Shown piece by piece: positions 1-8,632 of a DNA stretch of 64,000 bases (its first letter is position 1; each line of letters begins with the position of its first letter). The stretch is from Paramoeba atlantica (Eukaryota; Discosea): the NCBI GenBank assembly GCA_977017575.1, contig CDRNVI010000030.1, positions 496,001 through 560,000 of the forward strand, in the 5' to 3' direction. The notes beneath the pieces are model-generated. The model saw nothing but the letters and a program-made list of their open reading frames with translations. It was not told the origin of the DNA and searched no databases. A program made the position numbers and the translations under genes.

Positions 1-612
1 GACGAAATCTTCCAACATATAATCGGATGCACAAAATGCGCAGGAATGAACGCAACAAGAAAGCATTCATCTCTTGTACGGTTCCTAGCAGATCTGTGCT
101 CTAAAGCGGGCCTCCCCTCTGTGATTGAACCGCGCATGCATGCTTCCTTTTACTGCACAAAATGCAAAGCGCACATTTCTCCAGAATCGATTGAGAAGCA
201 CCCTTGCCGTGCCCGAAGAATACGCTCTGGCCCCGACCTCGGTATTATGTGGCCACACATGGGCGAAGTACTGTATGACATCACCGTAGTTCACACCGGA
301 AGCTTAAGCTATCGGAAGATGACTGAAACACAGCTGTTGCAAAATGCGATTGAGAGGAAAAGGAAAAAGTACTTTGAATCCGGCGGGATCGAAGAAGATT
401 ACTTTAAGTGCATTGCAATGACCGAAAGTGGTTCTTTGCACGAACACACACGGAATCTCATAGCCTCCCTCGCTAAGAGAGCGAACCTTAACGTTCCTGA
501 AGTTCGTGAGGCATTTCAGCTTGAGATTGAAAAACTCAACGCTTATACAATTGTCTCACAGCTCCGTGACCTCCTACCGCGAGCTTCATGGCTCGGTTCT
601 ATGAAAGCTTGA
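1..612 (+). pseudogene. Family 1 retrotransposon, C-terminal RLE endonuclease fragment
   Basis: The reading frame is open from base 1 to the TGA at 612 and is cut off by the window edge. It is the same as the last 204 codons of the long ORF at 10296-12683. It shows the second half of a zinc finger (GCTKC), the motif FYCTKCKAHISP followed by H and C ligands, and the RLE core SGPDLGIMWPHMGEVLYD, where P-D, the later D and TVVH form the PD-(D/E)xK nuclease active site. In CRE/R2/NeSL-type non-LTR elements this domain nicks the target DNA to prime reverse transcription. The fragment belongs to a third, left-hand copy of the right part of the 7.9-kb tandem unit (compare 12072-13543). Confidence 0.9.
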
Positions 613-1478
613 AAAGGACGATAGGACACAAGTTTGCGTGATAATCTTTTTTGTTGGTGTTTCAGAAATGCGAAATATGAGTTTACGATATGAAATTTAG
701 GATACTATAACTGAAGTTCTAATTTTTGTGGATGGGGGTATTGCACGTCCTTTCCCAAGCATATTCCCCCATCCCCTGTTTATGCACCCCTCGTTTATAC
801 ACCCCCCAATAAATACTGTAACTTAAGGCAGGTTGAATTATTAGTTTTGGGCTACAACATATGGGAAGGTTATGTACACGACGTTGATGCGTCGTTGCAC
901 AATCTTTAGAGCGAAATGATATTTAGGTTCATCGTTCAGAAATTCTTCGGGTGCGTCTAGTGGCGTTGGTGCATTGATTTGTGTGGTGCAAACGGTGTGG
1001 TGTAATTGCTCGTGCGGTCTAGTAGCGCAGTCCTCTGCCTTCTTCGTTTCTTCTGCCTTTCGGCGAGCCGTTTCTTCTGCCTTCAGTCTTCTGCGTCGTT
1101 GCCCGTTAGGGGAGGGGGGGCACTCGATGAATATTCATCGAACGCACTGTCCGTTCGATGAATATTCATCGAACAGGACATCCTGTTCGATGAATGGATT
1201 GCAGTACGACCCGTTCGATGAATCATTCATCGAACAGGACATCCTGTTCGATGAATGAAAACGCAATTTTTTTTTGTAAAAAAAAAGCTCGTTTCGGTCT
1301 GCATCATGCTCGTGGCTGCTACTTTGATCCGTAAGACAAAAACAAATCCGAAACGTTATCAAAAAGCGGAAGGATTCTTAAAACTATTGCCTCATAAGTT
1401 TACAAAGATAAAATCATAACTTACAAATACACAAACCTAGCAAAAGCAGGGACGCGTTGTTGGCACCCATCTTTTTAA
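613..1478 (+). other. Non-coding tail downstream of the RLE ORF
   Basis: This matches 12684-13549. No coding potential was recognised; short ORFs here are palindrome or low-complexity shadows. It contains the palindrome array at 1122-1258 and two short A-runs around 1267-1287, but no terminal poly(A). The similarity to 13.5 kb stops in a TTTTAA at about 1478, where this copy passes into a different RT element. Confidence 0.7.
1122..1258. repeat. Nested palindrome array, class 1
   Basis: The array contains the perfect 20-bp palindrome TTCGATGAATATTCATCGAA at 1154-1173. It also has two 32-bp palindromes with 15-bp arms and a CA centre at about 1164-1195 and 1225-1256 (arm ATTCATCGAACAGGA). Successive palindromes share arms, so the array alternates between two kinds of dyad centre. 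The same array recurs at 13193-13329, and in altered form at about 21059-21162 and 22283-22412. Confidence 0.85.
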
Positions 1479-3739
1479 AACTGCAATTTCAAAGTTCGGA
1501 AGATGCACCGATTATCGCAGGAATAGCCGTACAAGAATTAAGATGTGCAAGTAGACGACTGGCAAAAGGTGTGAGCCCTGGGCCTACAGGTACGACCGAC
1601 AGCATCGTTAGACTTCTCATAGACGACGAGCCATGTTGCAATAGTCTTTGTCACATGATGAGCGATCTGATCAACGGATTCCTATCTAGACAAGTTCTAC
1701 AGCGTCTAAATCGGGCAAGACTCGTAGCCATCGACAAGCCCAACGGGGGAGTACGCCCAGTAGCCATTGGAGAAATATTTAGCAAATTAGCTGGAATAAT
1801 TCTGCTGCAAAGATACGAAAAGTCACTGGAACCCCTCTTTGCACCAATGCAACAAGGCGTATTCTCTCAAGCGGGGTGCGAACGAATCGTACACAAGTTG
1901 CGGGACCGCTGGCTTGACGGACACTCAATCCTGACCGTGGATATGCAAAATGCATTCAACTCACCCTCACGAGAGGAAATTGCAAAGTGCGTTTTTGCTT
2001 TCGCTACACTGAAACCCTTTCAAAGGTTCTTTGCGGCCGAATATTCAAATGCTTCCGAACTTTTATTTTATGGCTCCGATGGCAGCCTGACGGACATTAT
2101 AATGAGCTCAGCAGGTGTAAGGCAAGGGTCCGCTCTGGCTAGTCTTTACTTTTGCGTATTCTGTCAACCAATACTCGAGACACTGGCCTCCGAATTTCCA
2201 GGTATTGAAATAAATGCATACATTGACGATATAACGTTAGTGTCTCGAGATTCAACCGAACTGGAGAAGGCATTCTTTAGGCTCAAAGGTCTCCTAGAAG
2301 AAAAACAGGTGAAACTAGCCGAGGCAAAATGCGTTTGGTTCAGAGGAAAATCCGGAAATTCCATACCGAATTCGCTGAGCACCCAAGGTGTAAAGTCGGA
2401 GGACGAAGCGGTCAAAGTACTCGGAGCGTATGTTGGAGAAAACAACACAATAAGTGAACGACTTTTGCGTCAACTAGAGAAGCAGGTCACAGCTTTTCGG
2501 CGGCTAAAACGAATGGGCATCAATAATATATCGATGATTCTTTTAGCAAAATGTGCCAATGTTCGTCAACAATACCTGATTCGTGTCCACCCGCCCGAAA
2601 CAACAGAGAAAGCATCATCACAATTCGATCATGAGGTTGAAAATGTGGTAGAGTCTTGGATTGGTCCACTCTCTCCCGATCAAATGAAAATTGTACGATT
2701 ACCCGTTAAGAAGGGAGGAATGGGTTTGACAGCGAGCAGTCCCCTTAGGGAGACGGCATATGTGGCATCCCACTACTCGGTTCTTGAGCGCCGAAACTCT
2801 TTTTCAGCTCGGATCGACAACGCGGTGCCATCACACCCGTCTATTCCTAAGAACTCGACAATGAAAGTCATACCAGTGGACGAAAAAGCTTCCACCAGCA
2901 TTCATCATGTCGAAGTATTGAAAGAGTTGCAAACGGATCCCGACATTAAGCCCATTCTACAAGCCACATCCTTCAAAGGAAACAGCGACTGGATCTTTTC
3001 CAACGCGAAGTACATCCCTTCCCATCTCTTCAAACTCGCGATTATGCCACGACTAAATGCCCAACACCCAGATCTACCTACCAGTCTATTGTGTCCAGGG
3101 TGCGGTATTCTCCTCAATAACCGAAACGCCCTCACCCATATCCCAGGCTGTGCTCAATGTTCAGGTATAAATACGACCGTGAAACATAACTCACTTGTCG
3201 GATTTTTACATCGTCTATGCGTGAAAGCAGGCATCCCATGTGAAACGGAACCTAGAAACTTTTCTACGTGGAAGTGCATCGCTTGCCGATCTACAATCAG
3301 TCCGGAAAACCAGTTGGTACATCAGAAGACTTGTGCAGGAAAAAAACTTTGTCGGTCTGGCCCCGATCTCGTGATCTATTGGAACACGGGTGCGGTCTTC
3401 TATGATCTGACAGTTATTCACGAACTCTCAATGTCTAATCGTGGAAAGAAATGCACACAGCTCATGAATGACGCGCTGCAGCGAAAGTCCAACACATATG
3501 TACGTACGAACTTAATTCGTGAAGACTCATTTCAATGTTTACCCGTACTGGCAGGAGGCGCTTTGCACCGCAATACGCAGAACTTGGTACACTCGCTAGC
3601 AGACGCGGCCATGCTAAACAGGAAACAGGTCGAACTCGAAATGAAGCTGACGATTCAGGAGCTTAATGGATTAGGGATTTATGCGCAGCTAAAGAAATAC
3701 TTAGACGGCTGCACGCAAACTCAAGAATATAGTATATAA
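1457..3739 (+). CDS. Family 1 RT-RLE polyprotein, 5'-truncated
   Basis: The ORF reads 760 codons, but its first seven come from the upstream unit; homology starts at about 1479 within the sequence before the RT fingers. Visible parts are VSPGPTGTTD and RARLVAIDKPNGGVRPVAIGE (RT fingers), ILTVDMQNAFN (motif A), SAGVRQGSALASLYF (motif B) and AYIDDITLVS (catalytic motif C, YIDD, about residue 255). Next come a CPGC...H..GCAQC finger, a CIAC-x(n)-H-x4-C finger and the RLE core SGPDLVIYWNTGAVFYDLTVIHE. The N-terminal proline-rich part seen at 52525-55039 is missing. The ORF is otherwise open to its TAA, so the copy is fairly young. It is a CRE/R2-like non-LTR element; the exact clade is not decided. 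Confidence 0.9.
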   Translation: MLAPIFLKLQFQSSEDAPIIAGIAVQELRCASRRLAKGVSPGPTGTTDSIVRLLIDDEPCCNSLCHMMSDLINGFLSRQVLQRLNRARLVAIDKPNGGVRPVAIGEIFSKLAGIILLQRYEKSLEPLFAPMQQGVFSQAGCERIVHKLRDRWLDGHSILTVDMQNAFNSPSREEIAKCVFAFATLKPFQRFFAAEYSNASELLFYGSDGSLTDIIMSSAGVRQGSALASLYFCVFCQPILETLASEFPGIEINAYIDDITLVSRDSTELEKAFFRLKGLLEEKQVKLAEAKCVWFRGKSGNSIPNSLSTQGVKSEDEAVKVLGAYVGENNTISERLLRQLEKQVTAFRRLKRMGINNISMILLAKCANVRQQYLIRVHPPETTEKASSQFDHEVENVVESWIGPLSPDQMKIVRLPVKKGGMGLTASSPLRETAYVASHYSVLERRNSFSARIDNAVPSHPSIPKNSTMKVIPVDEKASTSIHHVEVLKELQTDPDIKPILQATSFKGNSDWIFSNAKYIPSHLFKLAIMPRLNAQHPDLPTSLLCPGCGILLNNRNALTHIPGCAQCSGINTTVKHNSLVGFLHRLCVKAGIPCETEPRNFSTWKCIACRSTISPENQLVHQKTCAGKKLCRSGPDLVIYWNTGAVFYDLTVIHELSMSNRGKKCTQLMNDALQRKSNTYVRTNLIREDSFQCLPVLAGGALHRNTQNLVHSLADAAMLNRKQVELEMKLTIQELNGLGIYAQLKKYLDGCTQTQEYSI

Positions 3740-3885
3740 GTCCTAAACACAATATCACTATAAGCTGAGTCAGCTTATAAAATTATATAGATTTCATTTT
3801 CGGGATAGTTTCTCTTTGAAAATTGAGAGAAGGGGGGAAGGTGAACATTTCTCACGATGTAAAAAAAAAAAAAAAAAAAAAAAAA
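1479..3885 (+). mobile_element. Family 1 non-LTR element, 5'-truncated, with poly(A)
   Basis: The unit comprises the RT-RLE ORF, a 120-bp 3' UTR and a poly(A) run at 3861-3885. Its 5' edge is the TTTTAA junction shared with the tandem unit. The next retrocopy starts directly after the poly(A). Confidence 0.8.
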
Positions 3886-4587
3886 TATTAGGTCCTTTCG
3901 AATATATTAGATACTGCTACTTCTGCATTGATTCTTCATCACGTTTGACAACAATTGGCGCGTATACAATAATTGATCCGGGAACTGTTCTTTTTTACTT
4001 TGAGGCTTTGCTGGTTTCGAGGGGACAAGTGTCATCAAAAAATGATATATTGGTCAACCGGGGAAATATTTTATGATCTAACTGTGGTGCACGAGCTATC
4101 GAACTCCAATCAAGCGAAATCTTGTTCCCAGCTTCTTACAGATGCAATCAAGCGGAAACGGGATACATATGTGACATCCGGAAAAATTCCCGACTTCGCA
4201 TTTCAGTGCATCCCAGTGCTGTCCTGCGGCTCTCTTCATCAAAATACGAGATCTCTGTTGCATGTCCTATCCGACGCGGCACTCTTAAATCGTCGAGCAA
4301 CCGAAATGGAGTTCAAGCTCCTACTTCAGGAACTGAATGGGACGGAAGTGTACGCCCAGTTGCGGAACCACTTATCCCCGCAAGGCAGCAGCAGGTACAG
4401 CATTTGAGCCAAATGTATCAACATAGTTTCGTTTCTCAATGCCTATTAATGTATTATTATATACATAATATCTATAGCGAATTCCCACTCAAAAATATAT
4501 AAAAAGAATAAAAATTGCAAAGGAAGGCAATATTATCACTGCTTGCACTGATTCTTGAGGAGTTTCGTAAAAAAAAAAAAAAAAAAA
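3886..4587 (+). mobile_element. 5'-truncated family 1 copy (RLE C-terminus plus poly(A))
   Basis: The coding remnant is in the frame of 3973-4407. Homology starts at about IYWSTGEIFYDLTVVHELS (from about 4042) and ends ...LRNHLSPQGSSRYSI. The stretch 3886-4040 before it does not resemble the domain. The 3' UTR runs to poly(A) 4569-4587. The first half of the nuclease motif (SGPD) is absent. The same fragment is present in inverse orientation at 8633-9330 and 16496-17195, where it forms part of a long inverted repeat. Confidence 0.85.
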
Positions 4588-4611
4588 TCTAAACTTTAAC
4601 GATAAGATACA

Positions 4612-4648
4612 TCTTTAACGATAAAGATACAGTTTCTGTACCTTGTTG
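4612..4648 (+). other. Spliced-leader (SL) sequence, copy 1
   Basis: The 37 nt read TCTTTAACGATAAAGAT followed by the core ACAGTTTCTGTACCTTGTTG. Two perfect small hairpins are built in: TCTTTA/TAAAGA and TACAG/CTGTA. The core resembles the 3' part of euglenozoan spliced leaders. It is directly preceded by a partial, imperfect repeat of its own 5' end (about 4592-4610). It is not followed by a GT donor, so this is a trans-spliced copy and not an SL RNA gene. Confidence 0.8.
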
Positions 4649-5290
4649 AATTATTTCCCCTTTTCTTCCATACACCATCTTCCAGACCATGGGAGGGCAC
4701 CCCCCTCAAATACACTCCTTTTTGTCGGCATCCCCCTTCCCCGTCTCGTCCCATCACCCCCCTGCGCCGCATCCCCCCACCTCACCCTCCCTCCGCAGTG
4801 CGCTTGCCCCCCTGTTGTGTTTCTCTCTCGCGTCCCCCACCCCCGTGTCAGCAGCCAAAAGTATACAATACTTGCTCACGGGGTGGGGGCAGAGTTCCTG
4901 GCAGATGGGCCCGTGCTTCGCCTCCTCTCGCCCCTGCGTCAGTCCCCCCGTGTCTCTCTCCGCGCTCTTCTCCCTCGGCGTGACGACGTCTTTGTGTTTC
5001 GTGGCCTCCACGTCTCCCACCCTCGTACGGCAACCAAAAGTATTTATTACTGCTAACGGGGTGGGAGCGGAGGTGCAGGACCATACGGGCCTGGGTGCAT
5101 GCGGATCGGTGAGTGGGGTAGGGAGTGGGGGAAGGGAAGTACGAGAGGGCTAAGAGGAGTAGGTGTGGAAAGTATGGGGAGTAAGGGAAAGTGAAGGGCC
5201 GTAAGTGTGGAAATTGTGGAAAAGTTGGACTCCATACATAAAAAGTTAGACTCAATACTATTCCCCCCAATTATTTGCAAAAAAAAAAAA
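4612..5290 (+). mobile_element. Short non-coding SL retroposon, full-length copy
   Basis: This copy of about 680 bp begins with the spliced leader and ends in ATTCCCCCCAATTATTTGCA plus poly(A) 5279-5290. It has no credible ORF (the ORFs here are C/G-rich shadows). Two hairpin boxes are evident at about 4825-4895 and 5015-5070: stems CCCCCACCCCCGTG / CACGGGGTGGGGG and CTCCCACCC / GGGTGGGAG, each enclosing an inner AGTAT...ATACT-type stem and a conserved AGCANCCAA bulge. Other copies lie at 7929-8608 (-), 15792-16471 (-), 46956-47644 (+), and partial or variant copies at 41187-41406 and about 44974-45521. I infer a non-autonomous retroposon, SINE-like in structure. Confidence 0.75.
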
Positions 5291-5606
5291 TCTAAAGGAA
5301 CGAATCTTATTATTTTCATTAATAGATCTTGTGAAGGTAATCGAATTATTGATTGAGCGCCGGTCAATTTCGAGTTCCTTCTGTTCTTCTTCGGTCAGAT
5401 TGTCCACTGCTTCGGGTTTCGCGTTCTTTGGTAAGTGTGGTACACTTTCGCGTCGACGTATAGCTTTCCGGACTGTGAGTAGCGAATCGCGGGGCGCGTT
5501 CAGAAATTTATGCCAGACTGCTTCCTTCTCCGATGTCAGTTCTAGTCTTGGATAGTCTTTGATGATGGAACGAAAAATGGTAACTACGTGCACAGAGAAA
5601 GTTAGA
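5291..5606 (-). pseudogene. Family 1 region upstream of the RT, fragment
   Basis: The minus strand reads FSVHVVTIFRSIIKDYPRLELTSEKE... RDSLLTVRKAIRRRES ... EEEQKELEIDRRSINNSITF. This is the conserved linker before the RT fingers (compare 56281-57837 and 7440-7928). It holds only this domain and is the inverted counterpart of 7619-7928. Confidence 0.75.
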
Positions 5607-5634
5607 CTCAATACTATTCCCCACAATTATTTGC

Positions 5635-5662
<28 letters not shown>
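5607..5662 (+). mobile_element. Very short 3' stub of the SL retroposon
   Basis: Only the last 28 or so bases of the retroposon (GTTAGACTCAATACTATTCC, then a CCCACAATTATTTGC-like end) and a 28-nt poly(A) (5635-5662) are present. It is an extreme 5'-truncated insertion. The tandem unit starts at the next base. Confidence 0.65.
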
Positions 5663-5668
<6 letters not shown>

Positions 5669-5879
5669 GACGTCTGAATATCGTATGGTGTTTTTCCAGC
5701 GTTCGGATTAATTCGGATCCTATGCGCTGTTCCTCCCCAACGAATGCACCCAGTACTTTAATGACTTCGCTCTCTGTACGCACACCTTCTTCTTTGAGTG
5801 TTGATGGAATGGGGGCGTCGCTTTTCCCTTCAAACCAGATGCATTTTTCGTTATTGAGTTGAATTCCTTTAGTGAGAAG
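5663..5879 (-). pseudogene. Family 1 RT palm/thumb fragment
   Basis: The minus strand reads LLTKGIQLNNEKCIWFEGKSDAPIPSTLKEEGVRTESEVIKVLGAFVGEE ... LEKHHTIFRRLK, the segment after the YxDD motif in family 1 RTs (compare 1457-3739, residues ~285-345). Both ends are cut. It is repeated at 13544-13760. Confidence 0.8.
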
Positions 5880-5965
5880 TTTTTTTTTTACAAACCGTCA
5901 CTTCGGTTATAGCGGGACATGCAACATATTGCAACATGAATCGTTTTGCCTTGGATTGGTTCTGG

Positions 5966-6030
5966 TCCTTTATAAAAAGTGTGTTCTTTATAAAAAGTGT
6001 GTTCTTTATAAAAAGTGTGTTCTTTATAAA
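5966..6030. repeat. 18-bp tandem repeat in a 3' UTR
   Basis: About three copies of TTTATAAAAAGTGTGTTC are followed by a partial fourth. Unit B (about 13850-13893) has one copy fewer. The reverse complement of the same 18-mer is repeated at about 61548-61590. Confidence 0.85.
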
Positions 6031-6149
6031 ATTTTGTTTAGTGTCACTGTCTGTGAACATTCATCTCAGTTTCTTTTCATAGACTTTCAGTCGTCTAAAC
6101 TTCAACTCTTATATCAATAGTCAACGCCTACCGAAAAACTCGCACGTGC

Positions 6150-6850
6150 CTAAAAAGCCGTATTGTCCACTTGAGTTGTGGCTATGTATTTGCGGAGTTG
6201 GGACATCACCACTGAACCGTTAAGTTCCTGTAGTCGAAGGGTGAAATCCTGTACTACGAAGTCCCGTTCGAGTCCACATGCATCAGCCAGGGTTGTGATA
6301 AGCGCTTTGGTGTTGCTGTGCATTGCACCGCCGGAGAGCATTGGTACACATTGGAATTGCTCATTAGGAATAAGCTTAGACGCCACGTATTTGGAGACTT
6401 TGCGTTTTATGGCATCACGGAAAAGCTGAGCGGTGCTACGTCCAACATTTGATTGCGATAGCTCGTGGACGATGGTGAAATCGTAGTATACATCTCCGCT
6501 TGCCCAATGAATCACGATATCTGGGCCCGAATGATAAAAAGATCCGGATCCGCAGGTTCTTAGGTGATGGGATTTGCCGTCGCCATCCACGCTTGCTCCA
6601 CATTTTGCGCAAGTATAGGTGGAGAACTGTCTGGGTTCCAGCTCACAGGGCAGACCTGATTTTATGCATAATTCATAAATATTCCGAACCATCCTGTTGT
6701 GCTTTGCCGTTGCGTTATTGCCTGAACATTTGACGCACCCGGACACGTGCGTGAGCGCTGTACGGGGGGTAAGTAATGCATGGCACCCTGGACACTGTAA
6801 ATTGGAGGGGAGGCTCGGATGTGCAATCCCAATGCGTGAGAAGCAGGGTT
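6150..6850 (-). pseudogene. Family 1 RLE endonuclease domain, RT deleted
   Basis: The frame is open from about 6850 (PCFSRIGIAHPSLPS, CPGC...H..GCVKC) to the stop at 6150. It shows CAKC-x(n)-H-x4-C, the nuclease core SGPDIVIHWASGDVYYDFTIVHE and the conserved C-terminal LRLQELNGSVVMSQLRKY. All expected catalytic residues of the RLE are visible. The N-terminal part of the same element (6851-7408) is in another frame, so translation would not simply read through. It is nearly identical to 14013-14713. Confidence 0.85.
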
Positions 6851-7408
6851 TGTAACCGGTGGTATGATTAGATCTCGAGTTGATGTGATTTTAATTTTCA
6901 GACTGCTACTTTTTTGGCTTTCGGGCGATGGATGCGGATTCGCTGGCGCGATAGAATTGTGGGCGGGAGGGGGAGAGAGTGGACGCGGCAATGGTGGACG
7001 GGACGGCTGAGCCCGCGTCGCTGTGTGGATCGGCTCGTGCGGCCGAGGAACTGAGGACGATCGTGACGAATTTACCGCCGCGTATGCCTCGTGAGCTAAA
7101 TTGGGGGAGAGTGGGCGAGGCAGTGGCGGAGTTGTTATCTGCGCCCGCGGCGATGTGTCGGACGGCGTGCGCAGCAGAGAAGGCAATCGCGGCAGCGGCG
7201 GAAGAGAAGTTCGTTGTGAGGGTGTCTTTCGTGGTGCTGAATGGGGTGGCTGTTGTTGTTGTGGCGGCGGCGGCGACGACGGTGGTGGGGGGGCACGGGT
7301 TTCCGATGGTTGTTCCTCCGGCTTTTTCTTTCGGCGTGTGGGCGGTAGCGGTTGGACAACGGGAGCTAATCCCGTTTCTTTCGCCCGGCTGCGGGTGAAC
7401 ATTCCCAT
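6851..7408 (-). pseudogene. Family 1 proline-rich N-terminus (MGMFTRSRAK)
   Basis: It starts at ATG 7408 with MGMFTRSRAKETGLAPVVQPLPPTRR, continues with a lysine-rich stretch and then about 140 residues rich in P, S, T, A and R. I see no folded domain; a basic, disordered, nucleic-acid-binding role is plausible but only inferred. I chose this start over the longer upstream ORF start because the same MG-x-FTRS-x-AK start recurs at 21892 and 55039. The frame runs into the RLE region about 185 codons later in a different frame. Confidence 0.7.
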
Positions 7409-7416
7409 CAGTAAGA

Positions 7417-7431
7417 CTAAAAAAAAAAAAA
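7417..7431 (-). promoter_or_regulatory. Candidate trans-splice acceptor (polypyrimidine + AG)
   Basis: On the minus strand, (TTG)n runs into thirteen Ts and then AG, only 8 nt before the MGMFTRS start codon. This is the layout of an SL trans-splicing acceptor. Related 5' ends at 21832-21892 carry the spliced leader in this place instead. Confidence 0.6.
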
Positions 7432-7439
7432 CAACAACA

Positions 7440-7928
7440 ACAACAAGGATCAGGATCCAAGCATCATTGATCAGGATCCTCAGCATTGACGCCACGAAAC
7501 TCCACCGAGTCCCTAGGTACGAACCTCAAACCATGGAGAGTGCAGCAGGTGATGCTGAAGAAGTTGACCACGGAGTTGATTTAGAACCGCTACCGCCTTT
7601 CGCACAAATTGACTCGGCTTTCTCTGTGCACGTAGTTACCATTTTTCGTTCCATCATCAAAGACTATCCAAGACTAGAACTGACATCGGAGAAGGAAGCA
7701 GTCTGGCATAAATTTCTGAACGCGCCCCGCGATTCGCTACTCACAGTCCGGAAAGCTATACGTCGACGCGAAAGTGTACCACACTTACCAAAGAACGCGA
7801 AACCCGAAGCAGTGGACAATCTGACCGAAGAAGAACAGAAGGAACTCGAAATTGACCGGCGCTCAATCAATAATTCGATTACCTTCACAAGATCTATTAA
7901 TGAAAATAATAAGATTCGTTCCTTTAGA
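7440..7928 (+). pseudogene. Family 1 segment upstream of the RT
   Basis: The plus strand reads ...MESAAGDAEEVDHGVDLEPLPPFAQIDSAFSVHVVTIFRSIIKDYP ... ELEIDRRSINNSITFTRSINENNKIRSF. It aligns along its length with residues ~40-140 of the ORF at 56281-57837. The copy stops at the inverse poly(A) of the SL retroposon (7929). It is arranged head to head with the N-terminus at 7408 (-). Confidence 0.75.
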
Positions 7929-8608
7929 TTTTTTTTTTTTTGCAAATAATTGGGGGGAATAGTATTGAGTCTAACTTTTTATGTATGGAGTCCAACTTTT
8001 CCACAATTTCCACACTTACGGCCCTTCACTTTCCCTTACTCCCCATACTTTCCACACCTACTCCTCTTAGCCCTCTCGTACTTCCCTTCCCTCACTCCCT
8101 ACCCCACTCACCGATCCGCATGCACCCAGGCCCGTATGGTCCTGCACCTCCGCTCCCACCCCGTTAGCAGTAATAAATACTTTTGGTTGCCGTACGAGGG
8201 TGGGAGACGTGGAGGCCACGAAACACAAAGACGTCGTCACGCCGAGGGAGAAGAGCGCGGAGAGAGACACGGGGCGACTGACGCAGGGGCGAGAGGAGGC
8301 GAAGCACGGGCCCATCTGCCAGGAACTCTGCCCCCACCCCGTGAGCAAGTATTGTATACTTTTGGCTGCTGACACGGGGGTGGGGGACGCGAGAGAGAAA
8401 CACAACAGGGGGGCAAGCGCACTGCGGAGGGAGGGTGAGGTGGGGGGATGCGGCGCAGGGGGGTGATGGGACGAGACGGGGAAGGGGGATGCCGACAAAA
8501 AGGAGTGTATTTGAGGGGGGTGCCCTCCCATGGTCTGGAAGATGGTGTATGGAAGAAAAGGGGAAATAATTCAACAAGGTACAGAAACTGTATCTTTATC
8601 GTTAAAGA
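7929..8608 (-). mobile_element. SL retroposon, full-length, minus strand
   Basis: The spliced leader is at 8572-8608 (-) and the poly(A) at 7929-7941. It has the same two hairpin boxes as the copy at 4612-5290. The second, imperfect SL 5' repeat upstream (8609-8628) is also present. Confidence 0.75.
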
Positions 8609-8632
8609 TGTATCTTATCGTTAAAGTTTAGA

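Larger units (their letters stand above)
3886..5609. repeat. Left arm of a 1.7-kb inverted repeat
   Basis: This stretch (RLE fragment, short spliced-leader retroposon, RT N-terminal fragment) reappears reverse-complemented at about 7619-9335 with only scattered differences. About 2.0 kb lies between the arms. A further copy of the right arm is in the second tandem unit at about 15482-17200. Confidence 0.85.
5880..7431 (-). mobile_element. Family 1 deletion derivative: N-terminus plus RLE, no RT
   Basis: In minus orientation the unit carries a T-tract plus AG acceptor, a start codon at 7408, the proline-rich N-terminus, the RLE domain, a 3' UTR with 18-bp repeats and a short A-tail (5880-5889). 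The whole RT is missing. It could be mobilised only in trans. Confidence 0.75.

Noticed and set aside
1135-1362. ORFs across the palindrome array
   Set aside because: They consist of the repeated palindromic bases read as SSNRMSCSMN-type strings and are not genes.
4643-5270. Long ORFs in all frames of the SL retroposon
   Set aside because: They are produced by C/G-rich hairpins without stop codons, overlap on both strands and show no domain.
6979-7398. Plus-strand ORF of 139 codons (MDAAMVDGTAEP...)
   Set aside because: It is antisense to the proline-rich N-terminus; alanine/valine richness follows from the complementary codons.
7533-7928. Independent small host gene starting MESAAGDAEEVDHG
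   Set aside because: It aligns with the pre-RT region of family 1 elements and ends at an inserted poly(A).
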